DNA from: Novosphingobium sp.
Lineage (GTDB): Bacteria > Pseudomonadota > Alphaproteobacteria > Sphingomonadales > Sphingomonadaceae
DNA: 13,962 nt
Assembly: GCA_020853995.1 (NCBI GenBank)
Contig: JADYXV010000331.1
Coordinates: forward strand, 1-13,962
Reading direction: 5' to 3'
Both the position numbers and the translations under genes were made by a program. The notes under the pieces were generated by a model. It ran no database searches and was not told the DNA's origin. It was given only the letters and a program-made list of their open reading frames with translations. Positions within the stretch are counted from its first letter, which is position 1; each line of letters starts with the position of its first letter. Below, in pieces: positions 1 to 6,929 of the stretch.

Positions 1-57
1 CCCCTCGACACTAACGGGATTTGTTCTGGATCAGTGCAAAGTCATCCCCCTTGAAGA

Positions 58-1095
58 TCAGGGCCGTTCTTCGGGGAATTCGACCACGGTCGTCACACCA
101 TTGCTGCCGTCGACTTTCAAGGTGCCGCTTAATTGTGCGGCGAACCCTTTGATGATGGTCGTGCCAAGCCCGAGCGGCCTGTTGGTGGTTGTGGTGGGGG
201 GCTGTCCAGCCATCCCGCAGCCGTTGTCCGCAATCGTCAGGCGTAGATTTTCGGCGCTGATCCGTTCAAGTGTAAGGCGCACTTCGCCGGGATGATCTGC
301 GGTAAAGGCGTGCTTGATGCTATTGGTAAGCACTTCGGTGACCAGCAGCATCAGCGTCATCATGCGGTCTATGCTAATACGCGCATCAACTGCGTTGACA
401 ATCACTTGAATGTGGCTCGCACCGGCCACATCCTGCGCCTGCTGCACGACATGTTGAAATTGATCCGGCAAGGCGAGGTCCCGCGCCGCAGGATCATAAA
501 GTTGGCGATGGACGCGGCCCATGAGCTCAATCCGTGTATTGGCGCTATCGACTATGGCCAGTGCGGCAGATGGATCATGCTCGATCCTTCGGCGTTGCAG
601 GCGCAGCATCGAAGAAATCGAAGCCAGATTATTGGCCACACGGTGCTGCAATTCCTTGAACAGCAGCGTCTGGTGATCTGCCATCTCGCCCAGCTTTCGT
701 TGACTTTCAACGAGCTTTTCCTGGCGCAGCAGCAGGCCGTCAATCAGCGCAATATCCACCGCCACAACCAGCGCATAAAACAACAGTGCGGTCAGCACAG
801 GGCCGTCGGTATGGAAGCTTTCGAATGGCGGGATGAACCAAAACCAGGCCGCAAGGCCGCTTAACAAGGCACACACAATTCCGGGGCCACGGCCCGCCAA
901 AAAACTGCAAATAATGACAACCGGGAAAAACGTCAGAAACGGAAAGCCCGGTGGCAGCATCGCGTCGACCAGAAAACGCGCAGCCGTGCCCAAGCCCGCA
1001 AACAGGATCGCCGTGCCATAGCGCGGCACCGTACCGCGTATAGGCTGGAAAATTGCGCGCGGCAGCCAAGTCATCGCTGGTGGATATGCACTCAT
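58..1095 (-). CDS. Membrane-anchored HWE/HisKA_2-type sensor histidine kinase
   Basis: A 345-aa two-component sensor kinase. Hydrophobic segments at about residues 25-45, 52-66, 72-90 and 100-122 resemble the four-helix DUF4118/KdpD-type membrane module. A short linker follows, then a HisKA_2 dimerisation/phosphoacceptor box (KELQHRVANNL, His151). The HATPase domain shows an N box (LLVTEVLTNSIKHAF, Asn258), a G1 box (IADNGCGM, Asp290) and a G2-like GLGTTII near 309-315. The HRVxNNL signature is that of the HWE/HisKA_2 group common in alphaproteobacteria, not of classical HisKA kinases. The ATG at 1095 gives the full membrane module but has no clear ribosome binding site; Met8 is an alternative. 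No periplasmic sensor or PAS domain is evident, and no response regulator lies in the window, so the signal and partner are unknown. A hairpin separates it from the upstream thiolase, so it is probably transcribed on its own. Confidence 0.9.
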   Translation of the reverse strand: MSAYPPAMTWLPRAIFQPIRGTVPRYGTAILFAGLGTAARFLVDAMLPPGFPFLTFFPVVIICSFLAGRGPGIVCALLSGLAAWFWFIPPFESFHTDGPVLTALLFYALVVAVDIALIDGLLLRQEKLVESQRKLGEMADHQTLLFKELQHRVANNLASISSMLRLQRRRIEHDPSAALAIVDSANTRIELMGRVHRQLYDPAARDLALPDQFQHVVQQAQDVAGASHIQVIVNAVDARISIDRMMTLMLLVTEVLTNSIKHAFTADHPGEVRLTLERISAENLRLTIADNGCGMAGQPPTTTTNRPLGLGTTIIKGFAAQLSGTLKVDGSNGVTTVVEFPEERP

Positions 1096-1122
1096 GCCGT
1101 AACAGATGCAACCGCATCAAGC

Positions 1123-1152
1123 CGAAGGCTCCCCATTGCCGGGGAGCCTTCG
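1123..1152 (-). terminator. Perfect 12-bp inverted repeat downstream of the thiolase gene
   Basis: CGAAGGCTCCCC (1123-1134) pairs perfectly with GGGGAGCCTTCG (1141-1152) around the six-base loop ATTGCC. It lies 26 bases past the thiolase stop codon and 28 bases before the kinase start, all on the minus strand. This position fits a transcription terminator for the thiolase gene. There is no T-run after the stem on either strand, so it is not a textbook intrinsic terminator. Attenuation or mRNA 3'-end protection are alternatives. Confidence 0.6.
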
Positions 1153-1177
1153 TCAAGAGGGGGTCGCTTTCAGTTTC

Positions 1178-2425
1178 CTAGATGCGCTCGATTATAATTG
1201 CGGGAGCCATGCCGCCTGCGGCACACATCGTAACCAGACCATAACGCCCGCCAGAGCGTTCCAGTTCATCCAGTGCAGTACCGATAAGGATCGAACCGGT
1301 CGCGCCAATAGGGTGTCCCAGTGCGATCGATCCGCCGTTGATATTCACCTTCGCACGGTCCAGTTCCAGATCGCGGATGAACTTTTCGGCAACGACTGCA
1401 AATGCTTCGTTGATTTCCCAGACGTCGATATCGTCCTTTGAAAGTCCTGCCTTGGCCAGAACCTTGTTGGCTGCCGGAACGGGCGCGTTAAGCATTAGCG
1501 TCGGATCATCGCCTTGATTGGCATAGGCCACAATCCGTGCACGCGGTTTCAGTCCATGCTTTTCCGCATAGGCGGGCGAAACGATCAGTAGCGCCGCTGC
1601 GCCATCAACCACGCCTGATGAATTGCCGGCATGATGAAAGTGCTCGATCTTCAATTCCGGATAGCGCCGGTTGATCTGCTTGCGGAAGGTGGTGCCGCCA
1701 AGGTCGAAGTCGGCCATTCCGGCAAAGCTTGGCTTTAACGCAGCCAGCGCTTCAGCCGTTGTTTCGGGCCGTGGAAACTCTTCGCGGTCCAGAGCAACGG
1801 AGCCGTCATCATTCAACACCGGCACTATCGACTTTTCAAAGCGGCCTTCTCTGATTGCCACGTCGGCGCGTTGCTGGCTGACCAGTGCAAGCGCATCCAA
1901 TGCCTCACGGCTTATGCCTTCCATCGAAGCAATCGCATCGCCGCAAATTCCCTGATGGGACTGCGGATGAATTGCATCAAGCGCCATATTGCCGGATCCC
2001 ATGCCAAGCGGTGCAATCCCGGCGTTGGTCTGCTGGGCCATATGGGCGATGGTGAAACTCATCATTTCTGTTCCACCGGCAACCACGCAGTCTTCCATGC
2101 CGGACATGATCGATGCGCAAGCGAGATTTACCGAGGTAATCCCGCCGCCGCAAAACCGGTCAAGCGTAGTGCCGCTTGCGGCAACGTCATAGCCAGCGGC
2201 CAATGCCGCCATCCGGCCAAGATCGCCCCCTTGTTCGCGTACCTGCGATGATGTGGACCAGATGATGTCGTCAACCGTTGCGGTATCAAGATTGTTGCGA
2301 TCCTTGATCGCCTTCAGCACCGTCGCGGCCAGATGCTGGGGATGAAGGTGGGCAAGTGCGCCCTTGCCGGGCTTACCCACTCCGCGCGGGGTGCGAACGG
2401 CGTCGATGATATAGGCTTCGGGCAT
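1178..2425 (-). CDS. Thiolase family protein (acetyl-CoA C-acetyltransferase/3-ketoacyl-CoA thiolase)
   Basis: A 415-aa protein of full thiolase length. It starts with the family-typical AYIIDAVRTPRG. The acylated cysteine is Cys92 in LDRFCGGGITSVN. The C-terminal half has the NEAFA motif, His371 in GHPIGATG and the general-base Cys401 in CAAGGMAPA, so the catalytic set is complete. It should act in the cytoplasm, either cleaving 3-ketoacyl-CoA in beta-oxidation or condensing acetyl-CoA units; the sequence alone does not settle direction or chain length. The CGGG context after the first Cys differs from the CxSG/CGSS of PhaA/FadA and suggests an acyl-CoA thiolase subgroup of unclear specificity. 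The ATG at 2425 is preceded by GGAG at 8-base spacing. It is transcribed divergently from the amidohydrolase operon, and a perfect hairpin follows its stop. Confidence 0.93.
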   Translation of the reverse strand: MPEAYIIDAVRTPRGVGKPGKGALAHLHPQHLAATVLKAIKDRNNLDTATVDDIIWSTSSQVREQGGDLGRMAALAAGYDVAASGTTLDRFCGGGITSVNLACASIMSGMEDCVVAGGTEMMSFTIAHMAQQTNAGIAPLGMGSGNMALDAIHPQSHQGICGDAIASMEGISREALDALALVSQQRADVAIREGRFEKSIVPVLNDDGSVALDREEFPRPETTAEALAALKPSFAGMADFDLGGTTFRKQINRRYPELKIEHFHHAGNSSGVVDGAAALLIVSPAYAEKHGLKPRARIVAYANQGDDPTLMLNAPVPAANKVLAKAGLSKDDIDVWEINEAFAVVAEKFIRDLELDRAKVNINGGSIALGHPIGATGSILIGTALDELERSGGRYGLVTMCAAGGMAPAIIIERI

Positions 2426-2560
2426 TGCAACATCTCCAAACCTTAAATTTAACCGCTCGATTAACGTGACATTGGGGCATGTGCAAGATCAATTGCAAAG
2501 GCTCGACAGCGCAAGCGCGCCGTGCCAGCCTGATGCTCGCTATTTCAACAAGAGGCATTG
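2426..2560. promoter_or_regulatory. Divergent intergenic region between thiolase and amidohydrolase operon
   Basis: These 135 bases separate two divergent start codons and must hold promoters for both directions. The most distinctive element is the perfect AT-rich palindrome TTAAATTTAA at 2443-2452, 18 bases upstream of the thiolase start and placed like an operator. On the minus strand TTGCAC, 17 bases, TAATCG is a possible but weak -35/-10 pair. The downstream end carries the ribosome binding site AGAGG (2551-2555) of the amidohydrolase gene. Promoter positions are not certain. Confidence 0.4.
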
Positions 2561-3760
2561 ATGCTCAATCACGAATTGCTCGAACAGGCGCGCGGGTTTT
2601 CTGACGCTATCATCGCCCTGCGCCGTGCCATTCACGCCGAACCGGAACTCGGCCTTCATACGCCGCGCACGCGTGACAAAGTGCGGCAGGCCTTGGCCCA
2701 TTTGCCACTGGAGTGGCGCGAAGGCCCTTCTACCACCGGGCTTGTTGCCACACTGAAAGGCAAGGCAGGCAATGGCCGCAGGATCTTGCTGCGTGGTGAT
2801 ATGGATGCACTTCCGATGACCGAGGATACGGGCCTGTCGTTTTCATCGACCATTCCGGGCGCGATGCACGCTTGCGGCCATGATACCCATACCGCGATGC
2901 TGGCAGGTGCCGCCGAGGTTCTTTGCGCGCGCGCCGGCCAATTGGCAGGCGAAGTGCAGTTCATGTTCCAGCCCGGTGAAGAAGGCTATCATGGCGCGCG
3001 CTTCATGCTTGACGATGGTCTGATCGATCCTTTGCCCGATGCAGCCTTTGCTCTGCACATAATGCCCAACAGCCCGCATGGGATGGTTGCAGGGCGAACC
3101 GGCGCACTGCTCGCATCGGCTGACCAGTTCGATATTGTCGTCAAGGGCAGGGGTGGCCACGCCTCCATGCCGCATGATGCACTCGATCCGGTGCCCGTTG
3201 CTTGCGAAATTGTGACGGCCATCCAGGCGATGGTCACCCGTCGTTTTCCGGTAGCCGATCCTGTCGTGGCCACTGTCGCGAAAATCGAGGCTGGTACCGC
3301 CCACAATGTCATTGCCAACTTTGCCACGCTGAAGGGCACATTGCGCACTTTGTCACCGGACAATCGCGCCCGCTTGCGGCAGGCGCTGGAACAACTTGCA
3401 ATGCATATCGCCCAGGCGCACGGCATGACAGCAGAGCTGGTCATCACCCCCGGCTTTCCGGTTACCGTTTGCGATGCGCGCGCGGTTGATCTTGGCGAAA
3501 AGGTCGTGCGCGAAATTGCGGGCGATCACGCATTTCAACGGCTGGATCATCCGATCATGGGTGCCGAAGATTTCTCTTATGTTCTGGAGAAAGTACCCGG
3601 TGCAATGTTCTTCCTGGGCGTGGCACACGAGGGCGCCGATTGGCGTTCTTGCTGTTCGATCCACTCCACCCGCATGATGGTGGATGAAAGCGTTTTGCCA
3701 TTGGGCACAGCGGTGCTGGCAGGATGTGCCCAGCGGTTTTTGGCGGAAGGTTTTGTATGA
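2561..3760 (+). CDS. M20 family metallo-amidohydrolase (M20D, N-acyl-amino-acid/hippurate hydrolase type)
   Basis: A 399-aa cytoplasmic amidohydrolase of the M20D group, which removes acyl groups from N-acylated amino acids or similar amides. Metal-site motifs are in order: RGDMDALPM (79-87), HACGHDTH with Cys105 and His107 (103-110), QPGEEG with Glu140-Glu141, ALHIMPN with His166, and a C-terminal HSTRMMVDE with His368. The mid-protein GGHASMPH region fits the dimerisation/lid domain. The last motif reads CCSIHSTR instead of the usual MNHSP-like form, a small deviation next to a metal ligand. I chose the ATG at 2561, with AGAGG five bases upstream, over the adjoining TTG at 2558. It is first in an operon: its stop overlaps the thioesterase ATG as ATGA. 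The natural substrate cannot be read from the sequence. Confidence 0.92.
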   Translation: MLNHELLEQARGFSDAIIALRRAIHAEPELGLHTPRTRDKVRQALAHLPLEWREGPSTTGLVATLKGKAGNGRRILLRGDMDALPMTEDTGLSFSSTIPGAMHACGHDTHTAMLAGAAEVLCARAGQLAGEVQFMFQPGEEGYHGARFMLDDGLIDPLPDAAFALHIMPNSPHGMVAGRTGALLASADQFDIVVKGRGGHASMPHDALDPVPVACEIVTAIQAMVTRRFPVADPVVATVAKIEAGTAHNVIANFATLKGTLRTLSPDNRARLRQALEQLAMHIAQAHGMTAELVITPGFPVTVCDARAVDLGEKVVREIAGDHAFQRLDHPIMGAEDFSYVLEKVPGAMFFLGVAHEGADWRSCCSIHSTRMMVDESVLPLGTAVLAGCAQRFLAEGFV

Positions 3761-4191
3761 TTTGGTGGAATGGCGAAATTCCGGCGATTGAACGGCTGAC
3801 TCTGCTTGGCAGCAATTCCATGCCCGCCCATCTCGGCATCGAATTTGTCGATTGCGGTGAAGACTGGGTGAAGGCGCGCATGCCGGTGGACCATCGCACC
3901 CATCAGCCGTTCGGACGGCTGCATGGCGGGGCGTCGGTCGCGCTTGCCGAAACCATCGGGTCAATGGGCGGAGCCATGGTCGTTGATCCGGCAAAGTTCG
4001 TGACGGTCGGTCTTGAAATCAACGCCAATCATCTGCGTCCGGTTCGCGAAGGTTGGGTCTATGCCACCGCACGTCCCGAGGCACTGGGCCGTACAACGCA
4101 CGTCTGGACCATCCGCATAGAAGACGAGGCCGGAAAGCTTGTTTGCATTTCGCGTCTCACGCTGGCGGTCATCCCCGTTGACCGAAAGTGA
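3757..4191 (+). CDS. Hotdog-fold acyl-CoA thioesterase (PaaI/YdiI-like)
   Basis: A 144-aa hotdog thioesterase hydrolysing acyl- or aroyl-CoA thioesters in the cytoplasm. The signature HQPFGRLHGGASVALAET (49-66) matches the YdiI/MenI and EntH-like group, with Gln50 and His56 positioning the thioester and Glu65 as the probable nucleophile/base. The TVGLEINANHLRP segment (83-95) is the typical central strand that binds CoA. Its length is close to that of E. coli YdiI. An in-frame ATG exists at 3724, but the ATG at 3757 is preferred: it forms an ATGA overlap with the amidohydrolase stop and has GGAAGG six bases upstream. Coupling to an amidohydrolase suggests disposal of an acyl group after amide cleavage, but a role in menaquinone synthesis or general CoA housekeeping cannot be excluded. 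Confidence 0.9.
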   Translation: MIWWNGEIPAIERLTLLGSNSMPAHLGIEFVDCGEDWVKARMPVDHRTHQPFGRLHGGASVALAETIGSMGGAMVVDPAKFVTVGLEINANHLRPVREGWVYATARPEALGRTTHVWTIRIEDEAGKLVCISRLTLAVIPVDRK

Positions 4192-4235
4192 CAAACCGTT
4201 GTGTTGGGCCGGACGATAGAACAAGGGATTTTTCA

Positions 4236-5048
4236 ATGACCAGTGCTGTGATGCCGATACCGGCGCAGGAACGGGTACTGCCCATGACAGGTATTCACAA
4301 CTTCCGTGATTACGGTGGCTATGCCGCGCGCGGCGGCAAGTTGCGCCGGGGCCTGCTTTGGCGTTCCGGCCAGCATTGCGATGCAACGCCAGATGATCTG
4401 GCGTTGGTTCAACGCGTTGGAATTGCCACAGTGATTGATCTGCGGGGCGATAGCGAACGTTTATCCTATCCCTGCTTGCGGCATGATGAATTTAATGGCG
4501 ATGTGCTGTTCCACCCCGGCGAAACATCCGGAGCGCGGGGCAAAGCGGTGCATGAACAAGCCGCGTATAACGTAAAAACCGAGCAGGATGCGCACAAGGC
4601 GATGCTGCGTATTTACACCACCTTGCCGTTCCAGCCTGTGCTGGTCGGAACTTTCCGGCTCTATATTCAGGCTTTGGCTGAGCGTGAGAGCCCAAGCCTG
4701 CTGCATTGCCTTGCGGGCAAGGACCGCACGGGCGTTGGTGCCGCGCTGGTGCACACATTGCTTGGCGTGCATCATGATGACCTCGCCGAAGATTATCTCC
4801 TCACAAACACTGCCGGCGATCCTGAAGCGCGCATTGCAGCCGGTGCCTTGCATGTCCGCTCCGGGTTCGGGCTGACTATGGACGATGCGGCCGTCCGTGT
4901 GCTGATGGGGGTGGATGCTGCGTTTCTCGAACGGTCGTTTGATTCCATGGCCCAACGCCACGGATCGGTGGAGGGGTATGCCCGCGATGTGCTGGGCGTA
5001 ACGCCGCAGATGGTTGATGCAATGGCAGAGCGGCTGGTCGAAGCGTAA
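4236..5048 (+). CDS. Tyrosine-protein phosphatase (Y_phosphatase3/IphP-PtpB-like)
   Basis: A 270-aa protein of the CX5R phosphatase superfamily. The N-terminal HNFRDYGGY (21-29) with GLLWRSGQ (39-46) is typical of the Y_phosphatase3 family. The active-site P-loop HCLAGKDRTG places the nucleophile Cys158 and phosphate-binding Arg164. Substrates in this family range from phosphotyrosine proteins to phosphoinositides, so specificity is open. A GTG at 4188 overlaps the thioesterase stop as GTGA and would add 16 residues, but the ATG at 4236 has AGGGA seven bases upstream and the added residues look unlike the family, so 4236 is chosen. No signal peptide is seen, so it is probably cytoplasmic. It is third in the plus-strand operon. 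A link to the tyrosine autokinase expected in the polysaccharide locus is possible but speculative. Confidence 0.88.
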   Translation: MTSAVMPIPAQERVLPMTGIHNFRDYGGYAARGGKLRRGLLWRSGQHCDATPDDLALVQRVGIATVIDLRGDSERLSYPCLRHDEFNGDVLFHPGETSGARGKAVHEQAAYNVKTEQDAHKAMLRIYTTLPFQPVLVGTFRLYIQALAERESPSLLHCLAGKDRTGVGAALVHTLLGVHHDDLAEDYLLTNTAGDPEARIAAGALHVRSGFGLTMDDAAVRVLMGVDAAFLERSFDSMAQRHGSVEGYARDVLGVTPQMVDAMAERLVEA

Positions 5049-5182
5049 CCCGGCCTTGTGCCGGATATCTATCGCAGCCTGCCTCCAATAAAATCTGTGC
5101 GGTCATGCTGGAAAAGCAGGATCTGCAGACTCGCTTTTGGTCGGGCTACACCTTATCTCGCGAGGCCAGTGGAGGAATTTTC
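5049..5182 (+). promoter_or_regulatory. Intergenic region upstream of trxB
   Basis: This 134-base gap suggests trxB has its own promoter. A small hairpin (CCGGC, loop CTTGT, GCCGG; 5050-5064) follows the phosphatase stop directly and may be a weak terminator without a T-run. TAAAAT at 5089-5094 matches the -10 consensus at five of six positions, but I see no convincing -35. GGAGG at 5171-5175 is the trxB ribosome binding site. Confidence 0.3.
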
Positions 5183-6151
5183 ATGGCGACGACGCACAAG
5201 ACCCGCATGCTCATTATCGGCTCAGGCCCCGCAGGCCTTTCCGCCGCGATTTATGGCGCGCGTGCGGGCATGGAACCCATTGTGGTGCAGGGGCTGCAAC
5301 CGGGCGGGCAGTTGACGATCACCACCGACGTTGAAAACTATCCCGGCTTCCGCGACGTTATCCAAGGGCCGTGGCTGATGCATGAAATGCAGGCACAGGC
5401 AGAACACGTCGGCACGCGCATGATGTGGGATACCGTGCTCGAAGTCAGCATGGACGGCTCGCCGTTCCGCGCAATCGGCGATAGCGGCGATGTTTATGAA
5501 GGCGATGTCCTCGTGATCGCCACCGGTGCCCAGGCCAAATGGCTTGGCGTACCCGGAGAGCAGGAATTTTCGGGCAAGGGCGTGTCGGCTTGCGCCACGT
5601 GCGACGGTTTCTTCTATCGCGGCAAGAAGGTCGTTGTCATCGGCGGCGGCAATACTGCGGTTGAGGAAGCGCTGTACCTCACCAACCACTCGCCAGACGT
5701 GACGCTGATCCACCGCCGCGATTCCCTGCGCGCGGAAAAAATCCTGCAAGACCGGCTGTTTGCGCACCCTAACGTCAAAGTTCTGTGGAACGCAAAGGTC
5801 GATAGCTTCGTTGGCGAAGCGGGCAAGGGTCTGACCGGGGTAAAGGTAATCGACACGGTCACCGGCGCAGAGTCCATCGTTGAAACCGACGGCGCATTCG
5901 TCGCCATCGGCCACGCGCCCGCGACCGAACTGTTCAAGGACAAACTTGAACTTGATGAAAACGGCTACATCATCGTTGAGCCTGGCACGCCCAAAACCGC
6001 CATTCCCGGCGTGTTCGCCTGTGGCGATGTAATGGACCACGTCTATCGTCAGGCTGTAACCGCAGCTGGCACCGGCTGCATGGCGGCGCTCGATTCAGAA
6101 CGCTTCCTGGCGGAACTGGACTTCAAAGCGACGCAGGCGGTTTCTGCTTAA
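5183..6151 (+). CDS. trxB: Thioredoxin-disulfide reductase
   Basis: A 322-aa flavoenzyme that passes electrons from NADPH through FAD to thioredoxin in the cytoplasm. Seen in order: the N-terminal FAD-binding GSGPAGLSAAIYGARAG (13-29), QPGGQLTITTDVENYPGF (39-56), the redox-active disulfide Cys137-Ala-Thr-Cys140, the NADPH-binding GGGNTAVEEALYL (154-166) with downstream HRRD, and the C-terminal FAD motif GVFACGDV followed by RQAVTAAGTGCMAA. Length and motif order match the low-molecular-weight bacterial enzyme. The open frame extends upstream to 5105, but the ATG at 5183 has GGAGG at seven-base spacing and gives the family-typical N-terminus. Its last 29 bases overlap tail-to-tail with the 3' end of the hydrolase 1 gene on the other strand. 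Confidence 0.97.
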   Translation: MATTHKTRMLIIGSGPAGLSAAIYGARAGMEPIVVQGLQPGGQLTITTDVENYPGFRDVIQGPWLMHEMQAQAEHVGTRMMWDTVLEVSMDGSPFRAIGDSGDVYEGDVLVIATGAQAKWLGVPGEQEFSGKGVSACATCDGFFYRGKKVVVIGGGNTAVEEALYLTNHSPDVTLIHRRDSLRAEKILQDRLFAHPNVKVLWNAKVDSFVGEAGKGLTGVKVIDTVTGAESIVETDGAFVAIGHAPATELFKDKLELDENGYIIVEPGTPKTAIPGVFACGDVMDHVYRQAVTAAGTGCMAALDSERFLAELDFKATQAVSA

Positions 6152-6929
6152 GCGCATCGATCAGGCGCGCGAAAAGCCATTCGCGCGCCTTGTCATCCGA
6201 AAAGCTGTGTGATGCGCTGTCGACCCGTTGGATGCGCGGGTCGGACCGGTCCCACGCCGCTTCAAACATTTGCGCGGTGCGGTCACCGTTTGCCAGCAGG
6301 ATCGTGGCCGGACCGTTGAATGCCGTTAAGCCGGCCCGCATTTCTGCCACCAGTCCGGCAGGCGCTGTCTTTGTGGTAGCGGCCCCGCGCAAGCCCTTGG
6401 CCAGCTTGGCCAGATTGACCCCGCCGGTCAGCAGCCGCCAAACCTCGCGCGGATTGGTCAGCTTGGCCAGATAGCGGCTGCGGATGGCCGCAGCAGGCAT
6501 CGCTTGCGGCGCTTCTTCGCCATCAATCGTCCACGGATTGGCCAGCACCAGCCCGTCAATTGCCAGTCCATGCGCAAACAGCATCAACGCCGCTGCCGCA
6601 TCGCAATTCCCGAATGCCACCACCTGTCTCACATGCGGAGCATTGGCGCGAAAGGCAGCAACTGCTGCTGCGATGTCTTGCCCGGAATGGCGAAAAGTCG
6701 GATTTTCCCCCTCGCTGTCGCCAACGCCGCGCCGGTCATAGCGGAAAACAGGGAAACCTGCGTCCGCCAACCTTGCCGCCAATTGTGCCTGGCCACCCCA
6801 AGCGCCGCTGCGCAGTTCATTCCCGCCAGACACCAGCAGCAGTCCAACAGACCCGCTCGCCTGCACAACATCCAGCGTACCAGCCAGCGCCGCACCTTCG
6901 CAGACAAATGTCAGATGCCGCCGTGTCAT
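6123..6929 (-). CDS. Hydrolase 1, exosortase A (XrtA) system-associated, alpha/beta fold
   Basis: A 268-aa alpha/beta hydrolase resembling the exosortase A-associated hydrolase 1 family (TIGR03100 as I recall it). Landmarks are the N-terminal HLTFVCEGAALAGTLD, the oxyanion-side SGGNELRSG (35-42), FRYDRRGVGDSEG (62-74), a nucleophile elbow GNCDAA with Cys109 in place of Ser, Asp216 in ANGDRT and His241 in SASHSFSDD. A Cys-Asp-His triad is therefore plausible, as in dienelactone hydrolase. An in-frame start exists at 7007, but the ATG at 6929 overlaps the upstream stop as ATGA and gives the expected N-terminus. It is last in the leftward operon after the acyltransferase, carrier protein and hydrolase 2. 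Its substrate is unknown; an ester or thioester in the polysaccharide pathway is an inference. Its 3' end overlaps trxB. Confidence 0.87.
   Translation of the reverse strand: MTRRHLTFVCEGAALAGTLDVVQASGSVGLLLVSGGNELRSGAWGGQAQLAARLADAGFPVFRYDRRGVGDSEGENPTFRHSGQDIAAAVAAFRANAPHVRQVVAFGNCDAAAALMLFAHGLAIDGLVLANPWTIDGEEAPQAMPAAAIRSRYLAKLTNPREVWRLLTGGVNLAKLAKGLRGAATTKTAPAGLVAEMRAGLTAFNGPATILLANGDRTAQMFEAAWDRSDPRIQRVDSASHSFSDDKAREWLFARLIDALKQKPPASL

Noticed and set aside
1..57. Possible short minus-strand coding segment downstream of the kinase stop
   Set aside because: One frame runs about 17 codons past the kinase end to a TAG, but it has no start or ribosome binding site and overlaps the kinase 3' end; nothing supports a gene.
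292..864. 190-codon plus-strand open frame opposite the sensor kinase
   Set aside because: The kinase motifs on the minus strand account for the region; the plus translation is His/Gln-rich with no family resemblance.
4188..4235. GTG start overlapping the thioesterase stop as GTGA for the phosphatase
   Set aside because: The added 16 residues are unlike the family, and the ATG at 4236 has a well-spaced AGGGA; kept only as an alternative.
5222..6040. 272-codon minus-strand open frame opposite trxB
   Set aside because: It is antisense to a clearly conserved trxB, has no recognisable domain and is explained by the high G+C codon pattern of the opposite strand.
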